Shown here in pieces: positions 54,842 through 62,638 of a DNA stretch of 64,000 nt (position 1 is its first letter; each line of letters begins with the position of its first letter). The notes under the pieces were generated by a model, which saw nothing but the letters and a program-made list of their open reading frames with translations, had not been told where the DNA came from and searched no databases. The position numbers were made by a program, and so were the translations under genes. The DNA comes from JAAUUJ01 sp964392245 (GTDB taxonomy: Bacteria > Cyanobacteriota > Cyanobacteriia > Thermostichales > Thermostichaceae), in the NCBI GenBank assembly GCA_964392245.1, contig CAYMOX010000008.1, positions 1-64,000 of the forward strand, read 5' to 3'.

Positions 54842-56653
54842 ATGGACAAGCTAGATTGGTCACCTCTCTGGATCTCGCTACAAACTGCTGCCACGGCCAC
54901 CCTGATCGCTGGGATCACAGGAACCCTGAGTGCCTACGGGATGCTCAACTATCGCGGGAAATGGCGCAGCCTGATCGATAGCCTGCTGCTGGCTCCGCTG
55001 GTTTTGCCGCCAACTGTGGTGGGGTTCCTGCTGTTACTGCTGTTTGGACGCCAGAGTCCCCTGGGGCAGATGCTGAGCTGGCTGGGGATCCAGATCCTGT
55101 TTTCCTGGTGGGCCACGGTCATCGCTGCCACGGTGGTGGCCTTTCCGCTCATGTACCGAACCACGCTGGGGGCATTTCAACAGATCGATACCAACGTTTT
55201 GAACGCTGCCCGCAGTTTAGGAGCAGGTGAAAGGAGAGTGTTTTTGGGGGTGGTTCTACCCCTGGCACGACCCGGGATCCTGGCGGGCACGACCCTCAGT
55301 TTTGCTAGAGGGCTGGGAGAGTTTGGAGCCACCCTGATGCTGGCGGGCAATCTACCAGGACGCACCCAAACCATTCCCATGGCTATTTACTTTGCCTCAG
55401 AGGGAGGGCGATTTAGAGAAGCATGGATCTGGGTGGGTATCATCCTGCTCCTCTCGTTGGGAGGGATCCTGGCGTTGAACTATGGGGCGGGATCGCGTGA
55501 GCCGCGACTGCCTCAGATCAAAACTGTTCAATCCCTAGCTTCCCGCTCTAGAACTGCTTCTGATGGTCTCCCCCTCTCAGTCTCCATTTTCAGATCTCTA
55601 CCCAGTTTTCAACTCCAGGTGAAATTTACAGGGGATCACCAGCCATTGGGGGTGTTGGGGGCTTCAGGATCAGGAAAAAGTATGACTTTACGCTGCATCG
55701 CCGGATTTGAAACACCTGAGCAGGGACGGATCAAGATCCGGGAGCGACTAGTGTTTGATCACGAAACAGGGATTAATATTCCCGCCAGCCAGCGGCGTGT
55801 CGGATTTGTGTTTCAGAACTATGCCCTCTTCCCTCACCTGACGGTGCAACAGAATATCGCGTTTGGATTGCAACACCTGCCCTCCAGTGATCAGAGCCTA
55901 TGGGTACAGGAGTGGATCCACCGTATGCAATTAAAGGGGCTGGAGGATCGTTATCCTGCGCAACTATCGGGAGGACAACAACAACGGGTGGCTCTGGCAC
56001 GGGCTCTGGCCCCCCAACCGGATGTGTTGCTACTGGATGAACCCTTCTCGGCTTTAGATACCCATCTCCGCAGCCAGATGGAACGGCAACTGCGCCTGAT
56101 CCTGGAATCCTATGCTGGGGCGGTTCTCTTCGTCACCCACAACCTGGAAGAAGCCTATCGTCTTTGTCCCACCCTGTTGGTTCTGGACAGCGGAGGGATT
56201 GCCGCCTGGGGATCTAAAGAAGAGATCCTTTACCATCCTCCTACTGTCAGGGTGGCCCTGCTAACCGGATGCAAGAATGTGGCCGCAGCCCGCAGACTAG
56301 ATCAATATAAGCTTGAAGTTCCCAACTGGGAATGTCAGGTATGGATCAAGGAGTGGGAGGAGAAAACGGATCTGCATGTGGGGATCCGTGCCCACCATCT
56401 CACCATCACTGCGGAAGCCGATCCAGTCAACCCTCAGAGGAACATCTTTCCCTGTTGGTTAGCTGAGGCCAGTGAAACCCCGTTTCGCGTGACCCTCTAT
56501 CTGAAGCTACATACCCCTGCGACCCACAGTTTCGATTACCATCTCCAGGCAGAGATCTTTAAAGAACGCTGGCAACACCTTCAAGGCCAACCTTTTCCCT
56601 GGTGGGTACATCTGGATCCAGAGCGATTGATGTTGCTGCAGGGAAATACCTGA
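54842..56653 (+). CDS. modBC: Molybdate ABC transporter, fused permease and ATPase (ModBC)
   Basis: 603 residues from ATG 54842. Residues 1-225 are the ModB permease (hydrophobic helices, FARGLGEFGATLMLAGN as the EAA loop that contacts the ATPase). Residues about 240-480 are the ModC ATPase: Walker A GASGSGKS, signature LSGGQQQRVALARAL, Walker B VLLLDEPFSALD and the H-loop VTHNLEEA. The rest resembles the TOBE-type C-terminal region. ModBC fusions are known from cyanobacteria. Third gene of the operon, 34 bases after modD. Confidence 0.94.
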   Translation: MDKLDWSPLWISLQTAATATLIAGITGTLSAYGMLNYRGKWRSLIDSLLLAPLVLPPTVVGFLLLLLFGRQSPLGQMLSWLGIQILFSWWATVIAATVVAFPLMYRTTLGAFQQIDTNVLNAARSLGAGERRVFLGVVLPLARPGILAGTTLSFARGLGEFGATLMLAGNLPGRTQTIPMAIYFASEGGRFREAWIWVGIILLLSLGGILALNYGAGSREPRLPQIKTVQSLASRSRTASDGLPLSVSIFRSLPSFQLQVKFTGDHQPLGVLGASGSGKSMTLRCIAGFETPEQGRIKIRERLVFDHETGINIPASQRRVGFVFQNYALFPHLTVQQNIAFGLQHLPSSDQSLWVQEWIHRMQLKGLEDRYPAQLSGGQQQRVALARALAPQPDVLLLDEPFSALDTHLRSQMERQLRLILESYAGAVLFVTHNLEEAYRLCPTLLVLDSGGIAAWGSKEEILYHPPTVRVALLTGCKNVAAARRLDQYKLEVPNWECQVWIKEWEEKTDLHVGIRAHHLTITAEADPVNPQRNIFPCWLAEASETPFRVTLYLKLHTPATHSFDYHLQAEIFKERWQHLQGQPFPWWVHLDPERLMLLQGNT

Positions 56654-56731
56654 TTGATCCAGGCCAAGTGTATTCAAGCCTCCAATAGTTTGCGCCAAGA
56701 ACGTTTCTGGGGGGAAGAAAGGATCCAGATC

Positions 56732-57193
56732 TCAGCGCTTTTGCCGCAGTTCTTGAACTAACATCTCAGCAACACGGCTGAGCCGATCTACACTTTCTCC
56801 CTGACGCTGAGTGATTTCCTTCAGCTCTGCTAGTTCAGCCTGGAACCCTTCATGCCAACGCCGATTTTCTTCTTTCCATTGGCGATCCTCTTCTTGCCAA
56901 CGCCGATGTTCCTCTTTCCATTGACGATCCTCTTGTTTCCATTGGCGATCCTCCTCTTTCCATTGGCGATCTGCTGCCCTCCAAGCCTCATCAGCCTGCT
57001 GACCCTCTACGATCATCTCCATCAACCGATTAAATTTTTCTGCCTGATCTGCGCGAGACTCTTCTTGCCAACGTCGATCTGCTGCCCTCCAAGCTTCATC
57101 AGCCTGCTGACCCGCCACGATCACCTCGGTCAGTCTGGCAATCTGCTCAGCAATAGCCTCGATCGTGAATCCGTTCCCATTCCCCTGAGGCAT
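56732..57193 (-). CDS. Coiled-coil repeat protein A (longest of three tandem paralogues)
   Basis: 153 residues. GGAGGGGG about eight bases before the Met at 57193 fixes the start (MPQGNGNGFTIEAIAEQI). The N-terminal helix (IARLTEVIVAGQQADEAW) and C-terminal helix (RQGESVDRLSRVAEMLVQEL) are shared with the next two genes. Between them lie about six 7-residue units of the type DRQWKEE and an extra AGQQADEAW-like unit. Very rich in Glu, Arg and Trp with no membrane segment or signal, so a cytoplasmic coiled coil. I do not recognise a function. Confidence 0.8.
   Translation of the reverse strand: MPQGNGNGFTIEAIAEQIARLTEVIVAGQQADEAWRAADRRWQEESRADQAEKFNRLMEMIVEGQQADEAWRAADRQWKEEDRQWKQEDRQWKEEHRRWQEEDRQWKEENRRWHEGFQAELAELKEITQRQGESVDRLSRVAEMLVQELRQKR
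56856..56960 (-). repeat. Five tandem 21-base units (7-residue DRQWKEE repeats)
   Basis: Five in-frame 21-base units starting at 56856, 56877, 56898, 56919 and 56940 vary at a few positions, and a sixth partial unit follows. Each codes for a heptad like DRQWKEE. Such arrays change copy number by slippage. Confidence 0.9.
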
Positions 57194-57231
57194 GTGATCC
57201 CCCTCCACACCCAAGCTCTATGGCCTTGATT

Positions 57232-57522
57232 TTATCTCCTCTGCCGGAGTTCCTGAACCAGCATCTCAGCAACACGACTTAAGCGATCCACACTTTCACC
57301 TTGCCTTTCGGTAATTGCCTTCAGTTCTGCTAGATCAGCGCGGAACCCTTCTTTCCATTGGCGATCCTCTTCCTGCCAACCCCGATTTTCCTCTTTCCAT
57401 TGGCGATCTGCTGCCCTCCAAGCTTCATCAGCCTGCTGCCCTGCCACGATCACCTCGGTCAGTCTGGCAATCTGCTCAGCAATAGCCTCGATCGTGAATC
57501 CGTTCCCATTTCCCTGAGGCAT
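57232..57522 (-). CDS. Coiled-coil repeat protein B
   Basis: 96 residues from the Met at 57522, preceded by AAGGGG. Its ends are almost the same as in protein A (MPQGNGNGFTIEAIAEQI; ERQGESVDRLSRVAEMLVQE), but it has only about three heptads (ADRQWKEENRGWQEEDRQW). It lies 38 bases upstream of protein A in the same direction. Function unknown. Confidence 0.8.
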   Translation of the reverse strand: MPQGNGNGFTIEAIAEQIARLTEVIVAGQQADEAWRAADRQWKEENRGWQEEDRQWKEGFRADLAELKAITERQGESVDRLSRVAEMLVQELRQRR

Positions 57523-57561
57523 GTGATCCCCTTTCAACACTAAAGCTCGATGGCCTTGATT

Positions 57562-57810
57562 CTATCTCTTCTGTCGGAGTTCCTGAACCAGCATCTCAGC
57601 AACACGACTTAAGCGATCCACGCTTTCACCTTGCCTTTCGGTAATTGCCTTCAGTTCTGCTAGATCAGTGCGGAATCCTTCTTTCCAACGTCGATCCTCT
57701 TCTCTCCAAACCTCATCAGCCTGCTGACCCGCCAGGATCACCTCGGTCAGTCTGGCAATCTGCTCAGCAATAGCCTCGATCGTGAATCCATTCCCATTTC
57801 CCTGAGGCAT
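57562..57810 (-). CDS. Coiled-coil repeat protein C (shortest paralogue)
   Basis: 82 residues from the Met at 57810 (GAGAGG upstream). Same N- and C-terminal blocks as proteins A and B, with one heptad (EEDRRWKEGF). The first gene of the A-B-C set in transcription order; the three look like an operon made by tandem duplication. Function unknown. Confidence 0.78.
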   Translation of the reverse strand: MPQGNGNGFTIEAIAEQIARLTEVILAGQQADEVWREEDRRWKEGFRTDLAELKAITERQGESVDRLSRVAEMLVQELRQKR

Positions 57811-57911
57811 GTGAACCTCTCTGCATAGAAGACAGATGCAACTGATCTTATCCTTCCTATAAAGTTCCTGACCCGGCTGAGCAGACTACCCTCTTCTCAT
57901 TGAATCGATCT

Positions 57912-59102
57912 TTACTCATGAATTGAAAAAGGATCGGACAGGGTGGGATCGGAAACAAACTGTTCATCGGTAAGGCTATGCAAGAAGGCAAGGAGATCCT
58001 GTCGTTCCTGGGGGGATAGATCAAATCCTTTGATAAAGGTGCTTTTCAGGGGGCTCTCGCTTCCAACCCCGGCATAAACTCCCGCATGAAGGGTGCGTCC
58101 ACCAGCGGCGTAATGATCAATCACCTCCGCAAGTGTGGCTATACTGCCATCGTGCATGTAGGGAGCAGTTAGAGCAATGTTGCGCAGTGTGGGAGCCCGA
58201 AAGCGGCCCATGTCTTCCGGTTGGTGAGTGATCTCGTAGACTCCCTGGTTGGGATAAGGGTAGCTCCCCTCACCATCAATGTTGTAGAGGCCCGTGTTGT
58301 GAAAAGCAATTTCCTGAAAGGCCAGCCGCTCATGCACGATGGAATCTGTAAAATTAAATCCACCATGACAGTGGAAACACTCCAGCCGCTCACTATGGAA
58401 GAGGGCCTCCCCTCGTTGAGCAGATTCTGAAATGGCAGACATATCTCCCCCAAAACGATAGCGATCATAGGGAGAATTAACCGAGTTCAGGGTCCGCTCA
58501 AAGGCAGCGATTGCCTGGACCAGATGACGGATCGTGTAGGGATCCTCGGCTTCGGGAAAAGCAAGGGGAAATTGATGCTGGTAACGCGGATCGGTTTGTA
58601 AGAGAGTGAGGATCTCTGCTTCTCGTCCTGCCATGCCCATTTCGACTGGATGTTCTCCAAACAGAGGAACGAGGGCCTGATCTTCTAGATTGGTTTGCAG
58701 AGGATTGGCCCAGGTGAGAACAGGCAGATAGGCCACATTGGTTAGGCTCATGGAATTGCGAGGATGGATTTCGCCCGTTGCTCCCACGGCTTGTGCTTTG
58801 CCATCACTAAACCCCAGCGACTGCAGATGACAGGATCCGCAAGACATGTTTCCGGTCTGGGAGAGACGTTGATCATAAAAAAGATAGCGGCCCAGCTCCA
58901 CCTTGGTTTGGCGCATGGGATTATCTTCTGGAACAACCGGACGGGGGACCCAGTCGGGTAAATTCCATGTATACCTTTCTGCTTGAGGATTAACCTCTGC
59001 AGCTGATCCCGTCCCGAAGTGATCTGTCCCCCCCAATCCCAAAAGCAGACTTACACCACAGGCGATCAGGAAACTCTGCCAACGTTGCCAGCCTTTAGCC
59101 AT
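57912..59102 (-). CDS. mbnH: Di-heme MauG/MbnH-type peroxidase
   Basis: 396 residues with a signal peptide (cleavage near GSAAEV). Two c-type haem sites: CGSCH (residue about 87) and CFHCH (about 245). Family blocks include NPMRQTKVELGRYLFYD, FSDGKAQAVG, HNTGLYNIDG and FRAPTLRNIALTAPYMHDGS. By family knowledge MbnH uses its haems to oxidise a Trp of its partner MbnP to kynurenine. The gene lies 12 bases after mbnP in the same operon, the typical pairing, and acts outside the plasma membrane. Confidence 0.9.
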   Translation of the reverse strand: MAKGWQRWQSFLIACGVSLLLGLGGTDHFGTGSAAEVNPQAERYTWNLPDWVPRPVVPEDNPMRQTKVELGRYLFYDQRLSQTGNMSCGSCHLQSLGFSDGKAQAVGATGEIHPRNSMSLTNVAYLPVLTWANPLQTNLEDQALVPLFGEHPVEMGMAGREAEILTLLQTDPRYQHQFPLAFPEAEDPYTIRHLVQAIAAFERTLNSVNSPYDRYRFGGDMSAISESAQRGEALFHSERLECFHCHGGFNFTDSIVHERLAFQEIAFHNTGLYNIDGEGSYPYPNQGVYEITHQPEDMGRFRAPTLRNIALTAPYMHDGSIATLAEVIDHYAAGGRTLHAGVYAGVGSESPLKSTFIKGFDLSPQERQDLLAFLHSLTDEQFVSDPTLSDPFSIHE

Positions 59103-59114
59103 GATCCTGAATAC

Positions 59115-60041
59115 TTACGGAACCTGGAAGAAGGTTTGAGTGCTGTCCCCCAGACCCAGATTAGCCAGGATCCCCACACAGTCGCCATCCTCAGGTCCCG
59201 ACATGCAGCCCAGAGCGGTATCTGGAGCATTTTTACTCAGATCACTATCCGCCACCAGAGCCGCCAGATCGGCAATGACAGTGTCTTGAGTAGGATCAAA
59301 TGCATCCAGCCGGATCACAGGCGCATTGCGGTTTCCACAGCGATCGGGTTTCTGGTTTCCTGGAGTCACCTCACACCCGGTACTACCCAGATGAATGAGA
59401 TATCCTCCTTCAGCCCCATGACTGGGATCTCCATGGCTTGCCTGTCCTGAATCCCCATGCTTTTCCATTGCCATCCCCATGGGTGTTTCCAGATCCACTC
59501 GCAAAAATTTGTATCCCCCCAGCCAATTCCACCACATTGAGGTGAGATTCAGAGGTGAAGGAGCTAAGGTCGCATCTTCGTGGTTAAGTTCCAATGGGAT
59601 TCCTAGAGTAAACTGCAGTCCTTGATAATCTCCAGCGGGGACCGTACCCACTACCTGATCCCGTGTTTCTGCCGTGCCATTGGCACAAGGACCGGATTTG
59701 TCTTCAAAATCCAGTAGAGCAACCGATTCGTATTGCCAGATGCCATCCTGCTCCAGACTTACCGGAACAACCTTGCCCTCAGCATCGATCAGGGCCACCT
59801 CCGAAACATAGAAGCGAAAGTCCGTCGGCGTTACCTCTGTGCCCGCACTCCCTAGATCGGGATACCTCTGACCACAGGCGAAAGGTTGTCCCCCTACCAT
59901 GGCGGCAAATTGAATCGTAACGGCCCCCGGATCCGCTGCTTCGGCTTGAGTTTCTGACCCGAGCTGAAAAGTAGCTCCAGCCATAATGGTGACCAGGGAG
60001 CCGAGAACTAGCTTTGTCTGAAATGAGGACATTGCACACAT
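59115..60041 (-). CDS. mbnP: MbnP-type copper-binding protein (four-Cys metallo-pair partner)
   Basis: 308 residues from the Met at 60041 (another at 60032), with a signal peptide to about AEA-ADP. Six Cys are visible: FACGQ, GPCANG, GCEVTPGNQKPDRCG and GCMSGPEDGDC. The hallmark NLTSMWWNWLGGYKFLRVD contains the Trp cluster; in MbnP one Trp becomes kynurenine and helps bind Cu(I). A Met/His-rich stretch (GMAMEKHGDSGQASHGD) may add copper affinity. Directly upstream of mbnH. A GACAG-CTGTC box about 130 bases upstream matches the one before petJ. Confidence 0.88.
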   Translation of the reverse strand: MCAMSSFQTKLVLGSLVTIMAGATFQLGSETQAEAADPGAVTIQFAAMVGGQPFACGQRYPDLGSAGTEVTPTDFRFYVSEVALIDAEGKVVPVSLEQDGIWQYESVALLDFEDKSGPCANGTAETRDQVVGTVPAGDYQGLQFTLGIPLELNHEDATLAPSPLNLTSMWWNWLGGYKFLRVDLETPMGMAMEKHGDSGQASHGDPSHGAEGGYLIHLGSTGCEVTPGNQKPDRCGNRNAPVIRLDAFDPTQDTVIADLAALVADSDLSKNAPDTALGCMSGPEDGDCVGILANLGLGDSTQTFFQVP

Positions 60042-60165
60042 GATAGAACGACTAATGAATGAATGAAAAACCAAGATCCCCACAGCATCTTCTCAATGAG
60101 ACGAGGGCAGGTGATCTTGGAGGAATCCATGTAATTACCAGTAGATTGACCTGTCATCCCCAAAG

Positions 60166-60189
60166 CTGTCAAAAGACAGACTGTCAAAC
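60166..60189. promoter_or_regulatory. GACAG-N-CTGTC box upstream of mbnP, probable copper-responsive repressor site
   Basis: Two overlapping inverted repeats: CTGTC-N4-GACAG (60166-60179) and GACAG-A-CTGTC (60175-60185), continuing CAAAC. A further CTGTCA lies at 60151, so three copies occur at exact 15-base steps. The same core occurs before petJ (61537-61560). GAC-N5-GTC is the motif I recall for the BlaI-type repressor PetR. Confidence 0.65.
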
Positions 60190-60210
60190 TTCAGAAACAA
60201 GCTGACTTGC

Positions 60211-61068
60211 CTAGGCTGCGTGGCAACAAGGATTCTGATCTGGACGATCGAACTTGAGCTCCTGCAGTTCGGGGAGAGTAATTACCCAATCAGGTAAGGG
60301 GAAGGAAAGGCGGTTACCGCTTAGATAAAGGAATCTGAGGTGACGCAGGTGTTTGAGCTCTGGAGGAAGTGAACCTGAGAGGTCGTTATTTCTCAGAAAT
60401 AGCCCATGCAAATTGATAAGTCTTTCCAACGCCGCTGGAATTTCACCCCACAGTTGATTGTCCTCAAGATCAAGATCCTGCAGTTGAATTAATTCTCCAA
60501 GTTCATCAGGGATCTGGCCAGAAAGCTGATTGTGGTCAACAAAGAGGCCTCTGAGGTGCTCTAGTTTCCCGAACTGCGGAGGTATAAGTCCTGACAACTG
60601 ATTGTAATCCAAAAATAGTTCCTGTAATTCTGTCAATTGGCCCAGTGTAGAAGGGATCGATCCCGTCAAGGCGTTATGACTCAAGGAGAGAAACCGAAGA
60701 TGAGTCAGGTTCCCCAACTCAGGTGGGATTGATCCATGTAATTGTTGGTGATCAAGCACCAGGCCAATCAGACAGTTGTTGTCATCAAACTGAATCATCT
60801 GATCAAGATTGTTCTGATATTGAGAATCTTTAAGTTGTTGAAACAATAACCTCAGATTCGTGATTTCATTGAATACATTACATTTTTCTTGCACTAGCAT
60901 CGAATCAAGAAAGCCTGGCTTCCCTTGGATCTGCTGTGAGAATGATGTAGCATCAACTGATATCAAGCCATTCCAGAAGAAAAAAACTAAGATTGTGATC
61001 CTCAATAAGTATTGGATGAGGTTTCTGTCAACAAACCAAAGGAAGACAGATCTAGACATAAAACTCAA
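60211..61068 (-). CDS. Exported leucine-rich-repeat protein of plant type
   Basis: 285 residues. The N-terminal hydrophobic segment (LLRITILVFFFWNGLI) is a signal or anchor. A linker with one Cys is followed by about six 23-24 residue repeats of plant-specific consensus, e.g. LSLSHNALTGSIPSTLGQL and LFVDHNQLSGQIPDELGEL. The end is CCHAA. Repeats of this type bind proteins or sugars in plant receptors; they are less usual in bacteria. It lies between petJ and mbnP on the same strand, 72 bases after petJ, and could be co-transcribed with petJ. Function unknown. Confidence 0.8.
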   Translation of the reverse strand: MSFMSRSVFLWFVDRNLIQYLLRITILVFFFWNGLISVDATSFSQQIQGKPGFLDSMLVQEKCNVFNEITNLRLLFQQLKDSQYQNNLDQMIQFDDNNCLIGLVLDHQQLHGSIPPELGNLTHLRFLSLSHNALTGSIPSTLGQLTELQELFLDYNQLSGLIPPQFGKLEHLRGLFVDHNQLSGQIPDELGELIQLQDLDLEDNQLWGEIPAALERLINLHGLFLRNNDLSGSLPPELKHLRHLRFLYLSGNRLSFPLPDWVITLPELQELKFDRPDQNPCCHAA

Positions 61069-61140
61069 TTAGTCTCCAATAAAAAAGGGAGGACAATAAC
61101 CCCCCAGGCTTATAAAGTAAGGCTTTAAATTGTTTAGGAT

Positions 61141-61482
61141 CTACCCAGCCCAGCCAGACTCAGCCTGATCAAGAATATAAGCTGCTACGTTTTCTAGTTC
61201 CTCTTGTGATAGGCGACGGCCAAATGCAGGCATTGCATTCTTACCCTTCATGGCCTGACTCACGATGGCTTCCTGGGAATACATACCATATTTCTCTAGC
61301 GCCTCTTTTTGCAAAGTTTTGTCACGTACAACCACATTTAGTCCCCGCATATGACACTGGGCGCAGTTACCAGTAAAAATCTGTTTCCCCTGATCTAGAT
61401 CATAGGCATGAGCAGGTGAATTCAGGAAGAAACTGAATAATGCAACGACAATCAAAAAAATTGATCCAACAGTTTTTAGCAT
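61141..61482 (-). CDS. petJ: Cytochrome c6 (PetJ)
   Basis: 113 residues from the Met at 61482 (GAAG before the start); an upstream Met at 61518 only adds a leader. The signal peptide ends AHA-YDLDQG. The haem site is CAQCH, the axial Met lies in GKNAMPAF, and KEALEKYGMYSQEAI and AAYILDQAESGW are typical of cytochrome c6. It carries electrons from cytochrome b6f to photosystem I in the lumen when copper is scarce and plastocyanin is missing. A near-copy of the mbnP box lies 55-78 bases upstream. Confidence 0.95.
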   Translation of the reverse strand: MLKTVGSIFLIVVALFSFFLNSPAHAYDLDQGKQIFTGNCAQCHMRGLNVVVRDKTLQKEALEKYGMYSQEAIVSQAMKGKNAMPAFGRRLSQEELENVAAYILDQAESGWAG

Positions 61483-61536
61483 GTTCTTCAAGTGGTCGAG
61501 AGAATACCACTGAACCATTCCACGACCGAAATCCAG

Positions 61537-61560
61537 TTGTCAAAAGACAGCCTGTCAAAC
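61537..61560. promoter_or_regulatory. GACAG-N-CTGTC box upstream of petJ, probable PetR-type operator
   Basis: TTGTC-N4-GACAG followed by GACAG-C-CTGTC (61546-61556) and CAAAC. Over 22 bases it differs from the mbnP box (60166-60189) at about two positions. On the petJ strand it contains two TTGACA elements, so a bound repressor could block a -35 region. petJ is the classic copper-repressed gene of cyanobacteria. Confidence 0.7.
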
Positions 61561-61740
61561 TACATGTTCCTTAACACTAAGCTCCCTGTCCTCCAAACAC
61601 TGCCGGAGCTGAACTCTTTACTGAGTGATAGCGATTCGACAGAGTGTGTGATCTTTGTCATGATCTTCTCAGTATTCCTCTGGGAAGATAAACCTGTGAT
61701 TCTTCACCACCCCCAAATCCCTCGGAAAGGAGTTGCTGCC

Positions 61741-62517
61741 ATGAAAAAGTTACATGCGGTTGTAGTGGCAGGGTTGCTATGCACCGTTGTGGGTGCCTGT
61801 TCATCCTCCTCCCCCTCCAGTGTGGTCCCTCCCCATGATGAACAGTTCCAGGCATCAACCCCGATTGATCCGGAGCTCTCAGATCCTTCTATTTCAGAAA
61901 GCCTTCCCATCAGCCAGATTGGGGATCCCTATGACCTAGAAGATTCTCAACCACAGTCCTCAGGTGTTTCTTTAGCCAGCGGTAATCAACGCTTTCCTTT
62001 TCTTTGCAAGCGTTGGCCGAACCTTGCGAGTTGTATTTCAACTCCTACTCCCAAACCAAGCCCAACTCCTCAGCCCACCCCAACGCCATCAGCCAACTGC
62101 ACACCTGCCAATTTAACGGGCTTTGCGGCTCAGGTTCTGGACCTAACCAATCAGGAACGTACATCTCGCGGACTTCCAGCCCTGATCGCCTGTACTGCCC
62201 CCAGTAATGCTGCTCTTAACCATGCCCAAGACATGGCCGTGAATGACTACTTCAGTCACACAGGACTCAATGGATCTTCTCCCACGGATCGGGCACGGCA
62301 GGCGGGTTATGACGGCAGTTGTGGCGAAAACATTGCGGCAGGTCAGTTCACACCCCAAGAGGTTATGAATAGCTGGATGAATAGCTCCGGACACCGCAGT
62401 AATATTCTCAATGCGTCCTACGTTCATATTGGCATTGGTTACTACTACCTGGCGAACGACGGAGGCAGCCGAAACTACAATCATTACTGGGTTCAGAAAT
62501 TCTGTATTCCCAACTAA
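61741..62517 (+). CDS. CAP/SCP-domain lipoprotein
   Basis: 258 residues. AAAGGAG upstream of ATG 61741 fixes the start, although the frame is open back to 61492. The signal ends with lipobox VVGAC (Cys at about residue 20). A Ser/Pro-rich linker (TPTPKPSPTPQPTPTP) leads to a CAP domain (residues about 125-258): LTNQERTSRGLPAL, DYFSHTG, SCGENIAAG, SWMNSSGHRSNIL and HYWVQKFC, with the conserved His-Glu-His set. Such proteins are secreted or anchored; bacterial roles are poorly known. The 258 bases between petJ and this gene hold the operator above and no other clear element. Confidence 0.9.
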   Translation: MKKLHAVVVAGLLCTVVGACSSSSPSSVVPPHDEQFQASTPIDPELSDPSISESLPISQIGDPYDLEDSQPQSSGVSLASGNQRFPFLCKRWPNLASCISTPTPKPSPTPQPTPTPSANCTPANLTGFAAQVLDLTNQERTSRGLPALIACTAPSNAALNHAQDMAVNDYFSHTGLNGSSPTDRARQAGYDGSCGENIAAGQFTPQEVMNSWMNSSGHRSNILNASYVHIGIGYYYLANDGGSRNYNHYWVQKFCIPN

Positions 62518-62638
62518 GCAAGATCTCGTGGATATCGATCAACCTGTTTTGAGATCAATGAACCTGATCTGAAAAATACGATGTGCAGCTCAATAACCTT
62601 TAGAGTAATAGCTAAAGGATGCAATTGCTCGGGCTGCG

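Noticed and set aside
61492..61740. Earlier start for the CAP lipoprotein gene
   Set aside because: It would place 83 residues before a clear lipoprotein signal; AAAGGAG and the lipobox favour ATG 61741.
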